From contig JBDKTA010000059.1 in assembly GCA_039680605.1 (NCBI GenBank), positions 1-61,997 of the forward strand: a stretch of DNA of 61,997 nt, given 5' to 3'. Position 1 is the stretch's first letter. Each line of letters begins with the position of its first letter. The notes below the pieces were generated by a model. The model was not told the origin of the DNA. It made no database searches and saw only the letters and a list, made by a program, of their open reading frames with translations. A program made the position numbers and the translations under genes. This DNA is from Planctomycetaceae bacterium. GTDB taxonomy: Bacteria; Planctomycetota; Phycisphaerae; SM23-33. Positions 14,206 to 23,056 of this stretch are shown one piece after another.

Positions 14206-16743
14206 ATGCATAAACCGAAGTTCAATCCGAATTGGCCCGTACTCAAGACCTACGACGAGGCGCACCAGTTCCGCATCGCCATGCCGCTGGGCGGCATCGG
14301 CACGGGCACCGTGTCGTTGGGCGGGCGCGGCGATCTGCGCGACTGGGAACTCACCAACCGACCCGGTAAGGGCTTTCGCCCGTTCACGCATTACTTCGTG
14401 ACGTACCCGCTATTTCTGCTGCGGGCGCAAACCACCGATGGCAAGGCCGTCACGCGGCTGCTCGAAGGACCCATCGACCCGGCCGAATACGAGAGCGCCT
14501 CGGGCTGCACGGCCGCCAATCACGGCTACCCGCGCTTCGCCCACAGCACGTTCGCGGCTGCGTACCCCTTGGCGCAGGTCGCGCTGGCTGACGAGTCCAT
14601 ACCGCTGCAGGTGCGGCTGGAGTCGTTCAATCCGCTGGTGCCCTGCGACGCCGACGCCAGCGGGATCCCCGTGGCCGTCATGCGCTACGTGCTGACCAAT
14701 CCGACTGGCAAGCCCATCAAGGCCTCGCTCTGCGGCGTGATGATCAACTACATCGGGCTGGACAAATCCGGCGGTGCGACCAAGGGCAACCGCAATCGCT
14801 TCCGCAAGAGCAAGGCCGTGCGCGGGATCTTCATGGACTCGCAAGGCATCGATCCCGCCGACGAGCGGTGGGGCACGATGGCCCTGACGACGACGGCCGG
14901 CGGCGACCTGAGCTACTGGCTCAGCGAGTCCGACCCGCTCAAGGGCAACTATGTCCTGAAGTTCTGGGAAGATTTCAAAAACGACGGGCGGCTGGACAAC
15001 CCCGAACCGGGCAACGTCGAAGGGCCGATGGGCGCCCTGGCCGTGCCACTGACCGTGCCGGCCAAGTCCACCCGCGAGGTGACGTTCCTGATCACCTGGC
15101 ACTATCCCAACCGCCAGACGTGGACGCCCTGCAAGGAAGGCGCGTGCTCCTGCGGAAACACCATCGGCAACTATTACACCGAGCAATACAAGGACGCGTG
15201 GGACGCCGCCGAGAAGACCGCCCGCGCCCTGCCGGCCCTCGAGCGCGACACGGTGCAGTTCGTGCGGACCTTCTGCGACAGCGATCTGCCGGCCACTGTG
15301 AAAGAGGCCGCCCTGTTCAACCTCAGCACGCTTCGCAGCCAGACGACTTTCCGCACGCCGGACGGGCGGCTATACGGCTTCGAGGGCTGCTCCGACGCAT
15401 GCGGCTGCTGCCACGGATCGTGTACGCACGTGTGGAACTACGAGCTTGCCACGCCGCTGCTGTTCGGCGGCCTGGCCGCGACGATGCGCGACGTCGAGTT
15501 CGCCCACGCCACCAACGCCGACGGCCTCATGAGCTTCCGCGTGAACCTGCCCCTGCAGCGGGCGACCGAGACCGCCTGGGGGGCGGCCGACGGGCAGATG
15601 GGCTGCATCATGAAGATGTACCGCGACTGGCAGCTCAGCGGCGACGACGCGATGCTCAATCGCCTCTGGCCCAAGGTCAAGAAAGCCCTGGAGTTCTGCT
15701 GGCTGCCGGGCGGATGGGACGCCGACAAGGACGGCGTGATGGAAGGCAGCCAGCACAACACGATGGACTGCGAGTACTTCGGCCCTAATCCCCAGATGGG
15801 GCTGTGGTACCTGGGCGCGCTGCGGGCCGGCGAGGAGATGGCCCGCCGCGTGGGCGACGAAGCCTTCGCCGCCACGTGTGGCGACCTCTTCACGCGCGGC
15901 AGCCGCTGGATCGACGCCAACCTGTTCAACGGCGAGTATTACATTCACGAGATCCGCGTGCCGAAAAAGCCCGAGGATGTGCGGGCCGGCACCGGCGGCT
16001 TCCCCGGCGTCAAGAAGCCCGACGAACTAACGCGCCAGCTCGGCGAGGGCTGCCTGGTCGATCAGCTCGTCGGGCAGTTCATGGCTCACGTGTGCGGGCT
16101 GGGCTACCTCGTCAAGCCCGCCCACATCCGCAAGACGCTGGCCAGCATCCTCAAATACAACCGCCGCGACAGCTTCCGCGACCACTTCAACTGCATGCGC
16201 GGATACGTCGTCGGCGACGAGGCCGCCATGCTTATGGCTGCCTACCCGTACAGCCGCCCGACGCAGCCGTTCCCGTACTTCACCGAGGTGATGACCGGCT
16301 TCGAATATGTCGCGGCGATCAACATGATCCAGGAAGGCATGACGGCCAAGGGGCTGCAGTGCATCCAGGATATCCGCGACCGCTATGACGGCCGCAAGAG
16401 GAGCCCCTTCGACGAAGCCGAGTGCGGGCATCACTACGCGCGAGCCATGGCGTCATGGGCGGCCGTTCCGGCGCTGACGGGTTTCCTTTATTCGGCCATC
16501 ACCGGTAAGATGACCTTCGCCGCCAAGGCAGGCCAGCACTTCTGGTCGACCGGATACGCCTGGGGCAGGTGCGCGATCTCGCGCAAACGCGGCGCGATGA
16601 CTGTTGAGCTGAAGGTGCTGGGCGGAAAGCTGAAGCTCAAGGCGCTGGAGCTGATGGGTCTTGGTGAAGTGTCCTTCAAGACGCTGCGCGACCTTCGCGC
16701 GGGCAAGACGATCAAGGCGAACTATGGAGTGCGGCAGCCTTAG
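14206..16743 (+). CDS. GH116 family beta-glycosidase, paralogue 2
   Basis: An 845-residue paralogue of the preceding gene with the same N-terminal signature (MPLGGIGTGTVSLGGRGDLR), catalytic candidates Glu413 (THVWNYE) and Asp521 (HNTMD), and the same motif YDGRxRSPFxEAECGHHYAR. It differs by insertions near residues 195-215 and 590-610. The frame is open from 14143, but those codons are repeat-derived; ATG 14206 has AAAGGAGCAAC upstream. No signal peptide is present. Its last residues YGVRQP and stop are again encoded by a family A repeat, so either the repeat was present when the gene was duplicated or it inserted twice at the same place. Confidence 0.88.
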   Translation: MHKPKFNPNWPVLKTYDEAHQFRIAMPLGGIGTGTVSLGGRGDLRDWELTNRPGKGFRPFTHYFVTYPLFLLRAQTTDGKAVTRLLEGPIDPAEYESASGCTAANHGYPRFAHSTFAAAYPLAQVALADESIPLQVRLESFNPLVPCDADASGIPVAVMRYVLTNPTGKPIKASLCGVMINYIGLDKSGGATKGNRNRFRKSKAVRGIFMDSQGIDPADERWGTMALTTTAGGDLSYWLSESDPLKGNYVLKFWEDFKNDGRLDNPEPGNVEGPMGALAVPLTVPAKSTREVTFLITWHYPNRQTWTPCKEGACSCGNTIGNYYTEQYKDAWDAAEKTARALPALERDTVQFVRTFCDSDLPATVKEAALFNLSTLRSQTTFRTPDGRLYGFEGCSDACGCCHGSCTHVWNYELATPLLFGGLAATMRDVEFAHATNADGLMSFRVNLPLQRATETAWGAADGQMGCIMKMYRDWQLSGDDAMLNRLWPKVKKALEFCWLPGGWDADKDGVMEGSQHNTMDCEYFGPNPQMGLWYLGALRAGEEMARRVGDEAFAATCGDLFTRGSRWIDANLFNGEYYIHEIRVPKKPEDVRAGTGGFPGVKKPDELTRQLGEGCLVDQLVGQFMAHVCGLGYLVKPAHIRKTLASILKYNRRDSFRDHFNCMRGYVVGDEAAMLMAAYPYSRPTQPFPYFTEVMTGFEYVAAINMIQEGMTAKGLQCIQDIRDRYDGRKRSPFDEAECGHHYARAMASWAAVPALTGFLYSAITGKMTFAAKAGQHFWSTGYAWGRCAISRKRGAMTVELKVLGGKLKLKALELMGLGEVSFKTLRDLRAGKTIKANYGVRQP

Positions 16744-16824
16744 CTGCCGCTTTGGATGTTTTTGGGTTGCGTGAGAATTCCCCGACAAACAACAGCCAAA
16801 GCGGTAGCTTCGCTACCGCACTCC
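16726..16824. repeat. Family A repeat, copy 3, carrying the stop codon of GH116 paralogue 2
   Basis: The left hairpin is GCGGCAGC-CTTA-GCTGCCGC; the right one is GCGGTAGC-TTC-GCTACCGC. The right stem differs from the consensus by a paired change (C to T with G to A) that keeps base pairing. The stop codon of the upstream gene is at 16741-16743, and the next gene's ribosome binding site (AGGAGAAG) begins five bases past the right end. Confidence 0.9.
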
Positions 16825-16839
16825 ATATAGGAGAAGATT

Positions 16840-17868
16840 ATGGGCAAACAATGGTCAAACGAGCAGGCGTGGAAGTGGTATGACAAGACCCCGTGGCTGG
16901 TCGGGTGCAACTTCCTGCCCAGCACCGCGATCAACGACGTCGAGATGTGGCAGGGGGAGAGTTTCGACGAGCCGACCATCGCCCGCGAGTTGGGCTGGGC
17001 GGCGGCTATCGGGTTCAACTCGATCCGCGTCTTCCTGCAGTACGTTGTGTGGGAAGCCGACCCGGCCGGGTTCATGCAGCGTTTCGAGCGCGTGCTGGAG
17101 ATCGCCGACGCCAACGGCATGACGGTCATGCCCGTGCTCTTCGACGACTGCCTGTTCTCGGGCAAGCAGCCGCGCGTGGGAAAGCAGGACGACCCGGCCG
17201 TCGGCGTACATAACAGCGGCTGGGTGCCCAGCCCGGGCAAGGCCATCGGCGAAGACCCCGCCAAGCGCCCCTTGCTCGAACAGTACATCACCGACATGAT
17301 CAGCCGCTTCGCCGACGACCCGCGCGTCGTCGTGTGGGACCTGTACAACGAGCCCGGCGCCGCCGGCGAGCAGTTCGATTCGCGATCGCTGCTGACGGCC
17401 ACCTTCGACTGGGCCCAGGCCGTCCGCCCCAGCCAGCCGCTGACCGTGGGCGCGTTCAAAGGCCCTGGCGTGGACGATGTCGAGCAGATCCAGGCCAAGG
17501 ACGAGTGCAGCCGCATCATGCTTACCCGCAGCGACGTGGTGAGCTTCCACTGCTACATGCCATTCAAGGAAGCGCTGGCGTGCGTGCTGAGCTTCAAGAC
17601 GCTCGGGCGGCCGATGATCTGCACCGAGTGGATGGCCCGCGCGACGATGGAGAGCCTTTTCCAGACGCACTTGCCGATGTGGAAGGAGCATCGCGTCGGC
17701 TGCTACAACTGGGGCTTGGTCGCCGGCCGCACGCAGACGTTCCTGCCCTGGAACAACCCCACGCGCACGATGGAACCCGATGCCTGGCACCACGACGTGC
17801 TGCGCAAAGATGGCACGCCGTATGACCCGGCGGAGATCGAAGCCCTGCACAAAGCAACCGGACGATGA
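16840..17868 (+). CDS. GH5-like clan GH-A glycoside hydrolase
   Basis: The 342-residue protein is a (beta/alpha)8 hydrolase: FNSIRVFLQYVVWEAD (strand 2), WDLYNEPG with the acid/base Glu171, FHCYMP, and ICTEWMAR with the nucleophile Glu263. These features fit clan GH-A, family GH5 or a near relative (mannanase- or exoglucosidase-like). No signal peptide is present. ATG 16840 has AGGAGAAGATT upstream. It belongs to the same-strand cluster with the GH116 genes and probably works on the same imported oligosaccharide. The exact linkage cut cannot be stated. Confidence 0.85.
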   Translation: MGKQWSNEQAWKWYDKTPWLVGCNFLPSTAINDVEMWQGESFDEPTIARELGWAAAIGFNSIRVFLQYVVWEADPAGFMQRFERVLEIADANGMTVMPVLFDDCLFSGKQPRVGKQDDPAVGVHNSGWVPSPGKAIGEDPAKRPLLEQYITDMISRFADDPRVVVWDLYNEPGAAGEQFDSRSLLTATFDWAQAVRPSQPLTVGAFKGPGVDDVEQIQAKDECSRIMLTRSDVVSFHCYMPFKEALACVLSFKTLGRPMICTEWMARATMESLFQTHLPMWKEHRVGCYNWGLVAGRTQTFLPWNNPTRTMEPDAWHHDVLRKDGTPYDPAEIEALHKATGR

Positions 17869-17874
17869 GGTGCT

Positions 17875-17900
17875 GTTAGCGGCGGGGCTTGCCCCACGCG
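17875..17900. repeat. Family B hairpin, single copy
   Basis: GTTAGCGG followed by GCGGGGC-TT-GCCCCAC, one mismatch from the perfect stem. It begins seven bases after the GH5-like stop codon and fills most of the gap to the URO-D-like gene. Confidence 0.75.
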
Positions 17901-17934
17901 GTTTCTTCCCGGCGCCGCGCGAGAGGATTACAAT

Positions 17935-19062
17935 GTGACGCCACGACAGCGATACATCGACACGCTGACGTTCAAGAACACCGGGCGCATTCCGTTTGAA
18001 CCGGGCTGGGGGCGGCAGTCGACGGTCGCGCGGTGGTATAGCGAGGGCCTGCCCGAGAACGTCAACGCCTACGAATACCTCTGGGAGCAGATCGGCATCG
18101 GGCCGGACCGGTCGGTCGCTCCGTTCGTCGATCTGGGCGCGGATTTTCGCATGATCCCGCAGTTCCAGGAGGAAGTGCTCGATCACAAGGACGGGCACTA
18201 CATTGTCCAGGACTGGAAGGGCAACATCTGCGAGATTTCCGACCGCTTCGACGTGACGTACCTGCGCACGGCCCGCGATTTCTGCACGCGACGATGGATC
18301 AAGTGCCCCGTCGAGAACCGCGACGACTGGGACGCGATGAAGGTCCGCTACGATCTCGACGCGCCGGGACGTTTTCCGGCAGACTTCACCGACCGGTGTG
18401 CCCGCGCCGCCGTGCGCGACTGGCTGCTGACCGTTCACTTCTCCGGGCCTTTCTGGCAACTGCGCGAATGGTGCGGCTTCGAAGGCCTGTGCATGATGAT
18501 GCTCGATCAGCCGGACCTGGTGGCCGAGATGGCAGAGTTCTGGAAGACCTTCGTATCGGCGATGCTCGGGCGGATCTTCAAGCACATCGTCCCCGACGCT
18601 ATCTACATTAATGAAGACATGGCGTACAAAGCCAAGGCGATGATCTCGCCGGCGATGACGCGGGCGTTCTGCGCCCCGAGCTGGCGCGAGTGGTCTGCCG
18701 CCGCCCGGTCGGCGGGCGTGCCGCTGATCGACGTCGACAGCGACGGATTCGTCGGCGAGTTGATCCCGATCTGGATCGAGTCGGGCGTGAACGTCTGCGA
18801 CCCGATCGAGGTGGCGGCCCTGAACGACATCAACGAATATCGCGACCGCTACGGCAAGGCGATGGCGTTCCGCATGGGCGTCGACAAGCGCGCTATCGCC
18901 AAGGGCGGCCGGACGATTCGCGACGAACTGGCCCGCCTCGAACCGGTCGTGCGAAGCGGCGGGTTCATCCCCGGTTGCGACCACGCCGTGCCGGCCGACG
19001 TCCCATGGCCGGCGTTTGTGGATTACTGTCGCCTTCTGGCCCAGATGACCGGTTGGTTATAG
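17935..19062 (+). CDS. URO-D-like (uroporphyrinogen decarboxylase/methyltransferase fold) protein
   Basis: The 375-residue protein has the URO-D superfamily barrel: start TPRQRYIDTLTFKNTGRIPF, middle FSGPFWQLREWCGFEGLCMMM, and end GGFIPGCDHAVPADVPWPAF. Catalytic residues of true HemE (the N-terminal RQAGR motif) are missing, so it is not a haem enzyme. Related proteins include corrinoid-dependent methyltransferases (MtaA/CmuA) and many uncharacterised members in Planctomycetota and Lentisphaerota glycan clusters. It starts at GTG with GAGAGGA upstream. Neighbours (glycosidases, a sugar isomerase-like protein) suggest a step in sugar or methyl-sugar catabolism; this is inference. Confidence 0.8.
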   Translation: MTPRQRYIDTLTFKNTGRIPFEPGWGRQSTVARWYSEGLPENVNAYEYLWEQIGIGPDRSVAPFVDLGADFRMIPQFQEEVLDHKDGHYIVQDWKGNICEISDRFDVTYLRTARDFCTRRWIKCPVENRDDWDAMKVRYDLDAPGRFPADFTDRCARAAVRDWLLTVHFSGPFWQLREWCGFEGLCMMMLDQPDLVAEMAEFWKTFVSAMLGRIFKHIVPDAIYINEDMAYKAKAMISPAMTRAFCAPSWREWSAAARSAGVPLIDVDSDGFVGELIPIWIESGVNVCDPIEVAALNDINEYRDRYGKAMAFRMGVDKRAIAKGGRTIRDELARLEPVVRSGGFIPGCDHAVPADVPWPAFVDYCRLLAQMTGWL

Positions 19063-19185
19063 GCTGTGTGGCATGGGCGTCCCGCCCATGCATCTTCAGT
19101 GGCACGGGCGTCACGCCCGTGCCTGCACGGCCGAGACGGCCATGCCACATGGGAGCATGGGCAAGACGCCCAGTGCCACAGGAGA
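19063..19185. repeat. Family H palindromes (GGGCGTC...GCCC type), tandem
   Basis: Several hairpins in a row: GCATGGGCGTCCCGCCCATGC, then the same form with CACGGGC/GCCCGTG stems, then GCATGGGCAAGACGCCC. The pairs AT/AT and AC/GT show compensated changes. The block fills the whole gap between the URO-D-like stop codon and the ribosome binding site (AGGAGAAG) of the next gene, and has no stop in one frame, which gives a misleading upstream extension of the isomerase-like gene. Confidence 0.85.
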
Positions 19186-19190
19186 AGAAC

Positions 19191-19970
19191 ATGCGATTGG
19201 GAATCTGCTGCGACTTGGACCTGGTCGATGCGGCGGCGAAGGCGGGTTTCGATTACTTTGAAGGTCGCGTGGCTGTGGTCTGCGTGCCGGAACAGGACGA
19301 GGCTGCCTTCAGTAGAGTGCTGGCGCAGGTCAAGGCGGCGCCCATTCCTTGCGAGGCCCTCAACGGCCTCATGCGCGGCGACATTCGCATCACCGGCCCC
19401 GGCGCCGATCCGGCGGCCCTTGAGCGATACGCGGCCACGGTGATCGAGCGGGCCGCGCGGGCGCAAGTGAAGATGGTGGTCTTCGGCTCCGGCGGCGTTC
19501 GGGACGTGAGGGATGGTTTCGATCGCGATAAGGCCCTCGACCAGATCGTCGACTTCGGCGGCGTGCTGGCCGACCTGGCCGGGCGGCATGGTCTGACCGT
19601 GGCACTAGAGCCCCTTAACAGCCGCGAGTGCAACATGATCAACTCCGTAGCCGAGGCGGTCCACGTAATGCAGCGGATCAATCATCCGGCTTTTCGCGTA
19701 CTGGTCGACGGCCATCACTGGGGGCGCGACGACTTGCCCGTCGGCGACATCACCGACCACGCGGCGCTTCTGGTGCATGCGCACGTGGCTACCACGCCTA
19801 ACCGTCTGGCCCCGGGCCTGGAGCCGTGCGAAAAAATGAAAGAGTTTTTCGCCGCCTTGAACAAGATCGGGTATAACGCCCGCGTATCGATCGAGGGAAA
19901 GATGAACAATCCGGAGGCCGACCTGCCGGTCGCATTGGCCGCGATGAAGACGCTGGCCTCCGCTAGTTAG
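19191..19970 (+). CDS. Sugar phosphate isomerase/epimerase-like TIM-barrel protein
   Basis: The 259-residue protein belongs to the xylose isomerase-like TIM barrel family (AP endonuclease family 2 fold): MRLGICCDLDLVDAAAKAGFDYFEG at the start, VALEPLNSRECNMINSVAEA, LVDGHHWGRDD, HAHVAT and the C-terminal VSIEGK with the usual metal-binding Glu, Asp and His residues. Members act on hexuloses, inositols and related sugars. ATG 19191 has AGGAGAAGAAC upstream and is preceded by a repeat, so the longer open frame is not real. It lies in the glycan cluster between the URO-D-like and DUF362 genes. Confidence 0.85.
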   Translation: MRLGICCDLDLVDAAAKAGFDYFEGRVAVVCVPEQDEAAFSRVLAQVKAAPIPCEALNGLMRGDIRITGPGADPAALERYAATVIERAARAQVKMVVFGSGGVRDVRDGFDRDKALDQIVDFGGVLADLAGRHGLTVALEPLNSRECNMINSVAEAVHVMQRINHPAFRVLVDGHHWGRDDLPVGDITDHAALLVHAHVATTPNRLAPGLEPCEKMKEFFAALNKIGYNARVSIEGKMNNPEADLPVALAAMKTLASAS

Positions 19971-19983
19971 AGAGGATTTTGTG

Positions 19984-21072
19984 ATGCCCGCCAAAGTGAC
20001 GTTTGCTTCTGCCCGCCCCAAGGAACTCCGCGCCGAAGCCACCCTGCCCGCGCTGCTCGATCGCATGATGGCTGACTGGGACCCCGCCAAGCGGTTCAAG
20101 GGCAAGCGCGTGGCCATCAAGATGCACCTCGGCGGCGGAATGGGATTCTCCACCATCCACCCGCTGTTGGCCGGCCGCGTGGTCAAGGCCGTCAAGGACG
20201 CCGGCGGCTCGCCCTTCGTGACCGACTCGCCCGGCGCGGTGGCCGCGGCGGCAGCACGCGGGTACACCGCCGAGACGCTGGGCTGCCAGCTCTTGCCGGT
20301 GGCCGGCGTTGCCGACAAGTACATCTATTCGCGCCGCGTAAATTATCGCACGATGAAGACGGTAGAACTGGCCGGCAACATCGTCGACGCCGATGCGATG
20401 ATCGTGCTCTCGCACGGCAAGGGGCACGGGCACAGCGGGTTCGGCGGGGCGATCAAGAACATCGCCATGGGCTGCGTTGACGGCCCCACGCGCGGGCGCA
20501 TCCACCGCTTGATGGCCGCGGCGTTCGAGTGGGACGAGAAGAAATGCACCGGCTGTCTGCTCTGCCGCGACAACTGCCCTAACGCCGCCATCACGTTCAA
20601 CGACGGCAAGATCAGCATCTTCGACCACCACTGCAAGTACTGCATGCACTGCCAGCTCGCCTGCCCCCAAGACGCCATCACCATCGACCAGAGCGGATAC
20701 CGCTACTTCCAGCACGGCATGGCCGTCACCACCCGCGAGTGCCTCAAGGGCTTCGCTCCCGGCAATGTGCTGTTCGTCACGGCGCTGCTGTCGATCACGC
20801 CGTTCTGCGACTGCTGGGGCTTCACCACCCCTTCGCTCGTGCCGGACATCGGCATCCTCGCCAGCGACGACATCGTGGCGGCAGAGACGGCGGCCCTGGA
20901 CCTGGTCAAGGCCGAGGACTTCATTGAGGGCTCGCTGCCGGCGCCGCTGAAGCGCAGCGGCAAGGGGCACCTGTTCCAGCAGATCCACGGCAAGGACCCG
21001 TACATCCAGATCGAGGAGTGCCAAAAGGTCGGCCTGGGCAGCCCCAAGTACAAGCTGAAAGAGATCCAGTAG
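19984..21072 (+). CDS. DUF362 protein with two 4Fe-4S clusters
   Basis: The 362-residue protein has a DUF362 domain (about residues 1-270, including KRVAIKMHLGGGMGFSTIHP and IVLSHGKGHGHSGFGGAIKN) and, inserted near 180-230, two ferredoxin motifs: CTGCLLCRDNCP and CKYCMHCQLACP, which supply eight cysteines for two 4Fe-4S clusters. The family is widespread but not understood; an electron-transfer or radical role is likely. ATG 19984 is preferred over the GTG at 19981 because GAGAGGA lies seven bases before it. The gap to the upstream gene is only 13 bases, so the two genes are probably co-transcribed. Confidence 0.88.
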   Translation: MPAKVTFASARPKELRAEATLPALLDRMMADWDPAKRFKGKRVAIKMHLGGGMGFSTIHPLLAGRVVKAVKDAGGSPFVTDSPGAVAAAAARGYTAETLGCQLLPVAGVADKYIYSRRVNYRTMKTVELAGNIVDADAMIVLSHGKGHGHSGFGGAIKNIAMGCVDGPTRGRIHRLMAAAFEWDEKKCTGCLLCRDNCPNAAITFNDGKISIFDHHCKYCMHCQLACPQDAITIDQSGYRYFQHGMAVTTRECLKGFAPGNVLFVTALLSITPFCDCWGFTTPSLVPDIGILASDDIVAAETAALDLVKAEDFIEGSLPAPLKRSGKGHLFQQIHGKDPYIQIEECQKVGLGSPKYKLKEIQ

Positions 21073-21130
21073 CACGAGAGTAGCACGGGCGTCTCGCCCG
21101 TGAGTAGCATGGGCGTCTCGCCCATGCAGA
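21073..21130. repeat. Family H palindromes, two units
   Basis: Two hairpins, CACGGGCGTCTCGCCCGTG and CATGGGCGTCTCGCCCATG, repeat in tandem with the linker AGTAG. The stems differ by one compensated base pair (C-G against T-A). The block fills the gap between the DUF362 gene and the next gene. Confidence 0.85.
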
Positions 21131-21148
21131 GCTGTGAATGAGGTTTCA

Positions 21149-22858
21149 GTGGGCACTATTGCCACAATTGTCGTTGGCCAGAAACTTCCCCCAGCGATTG
21201 TGTTGCGCCTGACCGAAGACGTGCCGGTCGGCGCGCTGCTGCGGCTGCGGGGAAACTCCTTTACCGCCGCGATGTCGCTGAAGATAGCGGCCGTGCGCGC
21301 GGAAGGGGCTTCGCTGGAGATCATGCACCGCATGACGATGGACGAAATGGTGGCGGACTGGGATTTCTTTACCGAGACCTTTTCGGCAGCGATCGTGAAG
21401 ACCGACAAGGCCCTAAGCGCCGGGACGTTGCTGGAACTGGACATCCCGGAGATGGGTAGCAGCCACACCGCGGGCGTGACGTGGGCGGTTTCGGCGGGGA
21501 TCACTGACGGGATCAAGAGTCGCAGTTTCACGCCCGTCAGTGACGAGAAGGGCGTGCGGTTTGTCGCCGGCGAGGCGGCGAGCATCAAGGCGTTCCGCAA
21601 ACCGGACGGGACTGTGCGCGTGCAGCATTTCGACTCTTACGGGAATCCTGCGATCGGCGAAAAGGACGCCAAACCGCAAGCGGACGGGCCGCGGGTGACG
21701 GTAGTGGACGCAGAAGGGCGAACTGCGCAATCTAACGCAACGCCGCGCGCCGCCGATGGGACGCCGATCTGGTTTGGCGAGTTTCACTGGCACTGCCACG
21801 TGAGTTGCGATGCGCAGCGCGACCTGGCGGAAGCGTTGACCGGCGCGCGGGACGAGTTGGGGCTGGACTTTGCAGGCCCGGCGGACCACATGGCGATGAC
21901 GGGCAAATACTACACGCCGCTGACCACGCGATATCAGACCGACGTGCTGCGGCGCTTCGACGAGCCTGGGCGATTCGCCCCGATCATCGGGGCGGAGCTG
22001 GGCTGTCGCGGCGGGCACGCCAATATCTACTGCGACAGCATCGAGACGTTCCTGGAGTTGACCGACCGCTTCGAGAGCGAACTGTGGCCGCGATACAAGG
22101 GCCCGCACTACTTCTACGACCTGCACCACCTGGCGTCGCTGTGCATCCCGGGCAAGACCCTCATCGTGCCGCACCACACCAACCGCAACACCGGCGCCAT
22201 GTCCGGGCCGGACGGGCGGCCGCTTTGGAATGCCATGCACTTCCCGATCCCGCCCGAGCGCAGCGCAGTGCGGCTGTTCGAGATCGTGCAGGGCAGCGGG
22301 TGCTACGAGTCGGAAGTGGTCGATGAGCAATGGAAGATCGCCTGCGGCGGGCTGGGCGGCAGCGCCCGCACCGCCCTGATGCGCGGATACCGGTTCGGGT
22401 TCACCGGCGGGACAGACAATCATGATGGTTGGCCCAGCGTCGGGCATGGCGCGTGCAACGGATTGACTGCGGTGCAATCCCAGAGTCTGGATACTGGCTC
22501 GATCTTTCGGGCGCTGTACGAGAGAAGATGCTACGCCACAAGTGGCGCCAGGATCGTCGCGGACGTGACGTGCAACGGGCAACCGATGGGCAGCGAGATC
22601 AAACTCGCCGCCGCCGACATCCCGGTGTTCGAGATCACGATACACGGGACTGCGCCCATCGCCGCGGTGCAGATCGTACACTGCGGGTTCGTGCTGGCGG
22701 ACCTGCCCGTCGAGAAGAACTGTCTGGACTTCAAAGCCCAATGGGCCGACGACCGCCGGGGCAGACCGCTCGATGAGGCGTGGTACTTCGTGCGCGCCCG
22801 CCAGACGGACGGGCAGTGCGTGTGGTGCAGTCCCTTCTGGATTGATTTGCCTCGATGA
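21149..22858 (+). CDS. PHP-like metallohydrolase (DUF3604-related)
   Basis: The protein has 569 residues if it starts at GTG 21149, which has GAGG five bases upstream; GTG 21134 in the same frame is the alternative. The N-terminal part (1-200) looks like beta-sandwich sequence. From about residue 205, WFGEFHWHCHVSCDAQRD begins a PHP-type metal-binding domain, with DFAGPADHMAM, GAELGCRGGHANIY, IVPHHTNR and FGFTGGTDNHDGWPS as further metal ligands. The fold resembles DUF3604 proteins, which are phosphoesterase-like enzymes of unknown substrate. It ends the group of uncharacterised catabolic genes before the GH29 gene. Confidence 0.8.
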   Translation: MGTIATIVVGQKLPPAIVLRLTEDVPVGALLRLRGNSFTAAMSLKIAAVRAEGASLEIMHRMTMDEMVADWDFFTETFSAAIVKTDKALSAGTLLELDIPEMGSSHTAGVTWAVSAGITDGIKSRSFTPVSDEKGVRFVAGEAASIKAFRKPDGTVRVQHFDSYGNPAIGEKDAKPQADGPRVTVVDAEGRTAQSNATPRAADGTPIWFGEFHWHCHVSCDAQRDLAEALTGARDELGLDFAGPADHMAMTGKYYTPLTTRYQTDVLRRFDEPGRFAPIIGAELGCRGGHANIYCDSIETFLELTDRFESELWPRYKGPHYFYDLHHLASLCIPGKTLIVPHHTNRNTGAMSGPDGRPLWNAMHFPIPPERSAVRLFEIVQGSGCYESEVVDEQWKIACGGLGGSARTALMRGYRFGFTGGTDNHDGWPSVGHGACNGLTAVQSQSLDTGSIFRALYERRCYATSGARIVADVTCNGQPMGSEIKLAAADIPVFEITIHGTAPIAAVQIVHCGFVLADLPVEKNCLDFKAQWADDRRGRPLDEAWYFVRARQTDGQCVWCSPFWIDLPR

Positions 22859-22886
22859 GAGACAGAGGAAAAGCGGGAGACAACGT

Positions 22887-23026
22887 GCGACACAGAGACG
22901 CAGAGGTACAGAGGAAGAAAGAAAAACAAGAAGAAGCATCATGAAACATCATCCAGACTTCGCGTGTTGTTCTTTATCTTCTTCTTCTTCTTCTTCTTCT
23001 CTCTGTGCCTCTGCGTCTCTGTGCCG
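22887..23026. repeat. Family D palindrome with GAAGAA/CTTCTT arms
   Basis: The left arm (22887-22936) is GCGACACAGAGACGCAGAGG followed by AGAAAG/AAGAAG words. The right arm (22973-23026) is a run of CTT repeats followed by CTCTGTGCCTCTGCGTCTCT. The arms are complementary over about 45 bases with a few mismatches; the loop is about 36 bases. It fills the gap before the GH29 gene. Confidence 0.8.
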
Positions 23027-23056
23027 CACCCAACAACCTCTAAGCGAGAAAGTGCC

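Noticed and set aside
17935-19062. hemE (uroporphyrinogen decarboxylase)
   Set aside because: The fold fits, but the N-terminal HemE active-site motif is absent and the context is catabolic. The same applies to 33543-34796.
18690-19190. Long upstream extension of the isomerase-like gene
   Set aside because: It covers the URO-D-like gene in another frame and then a stop-free family H repeat; the ribosome binding site supports ATG 19191.
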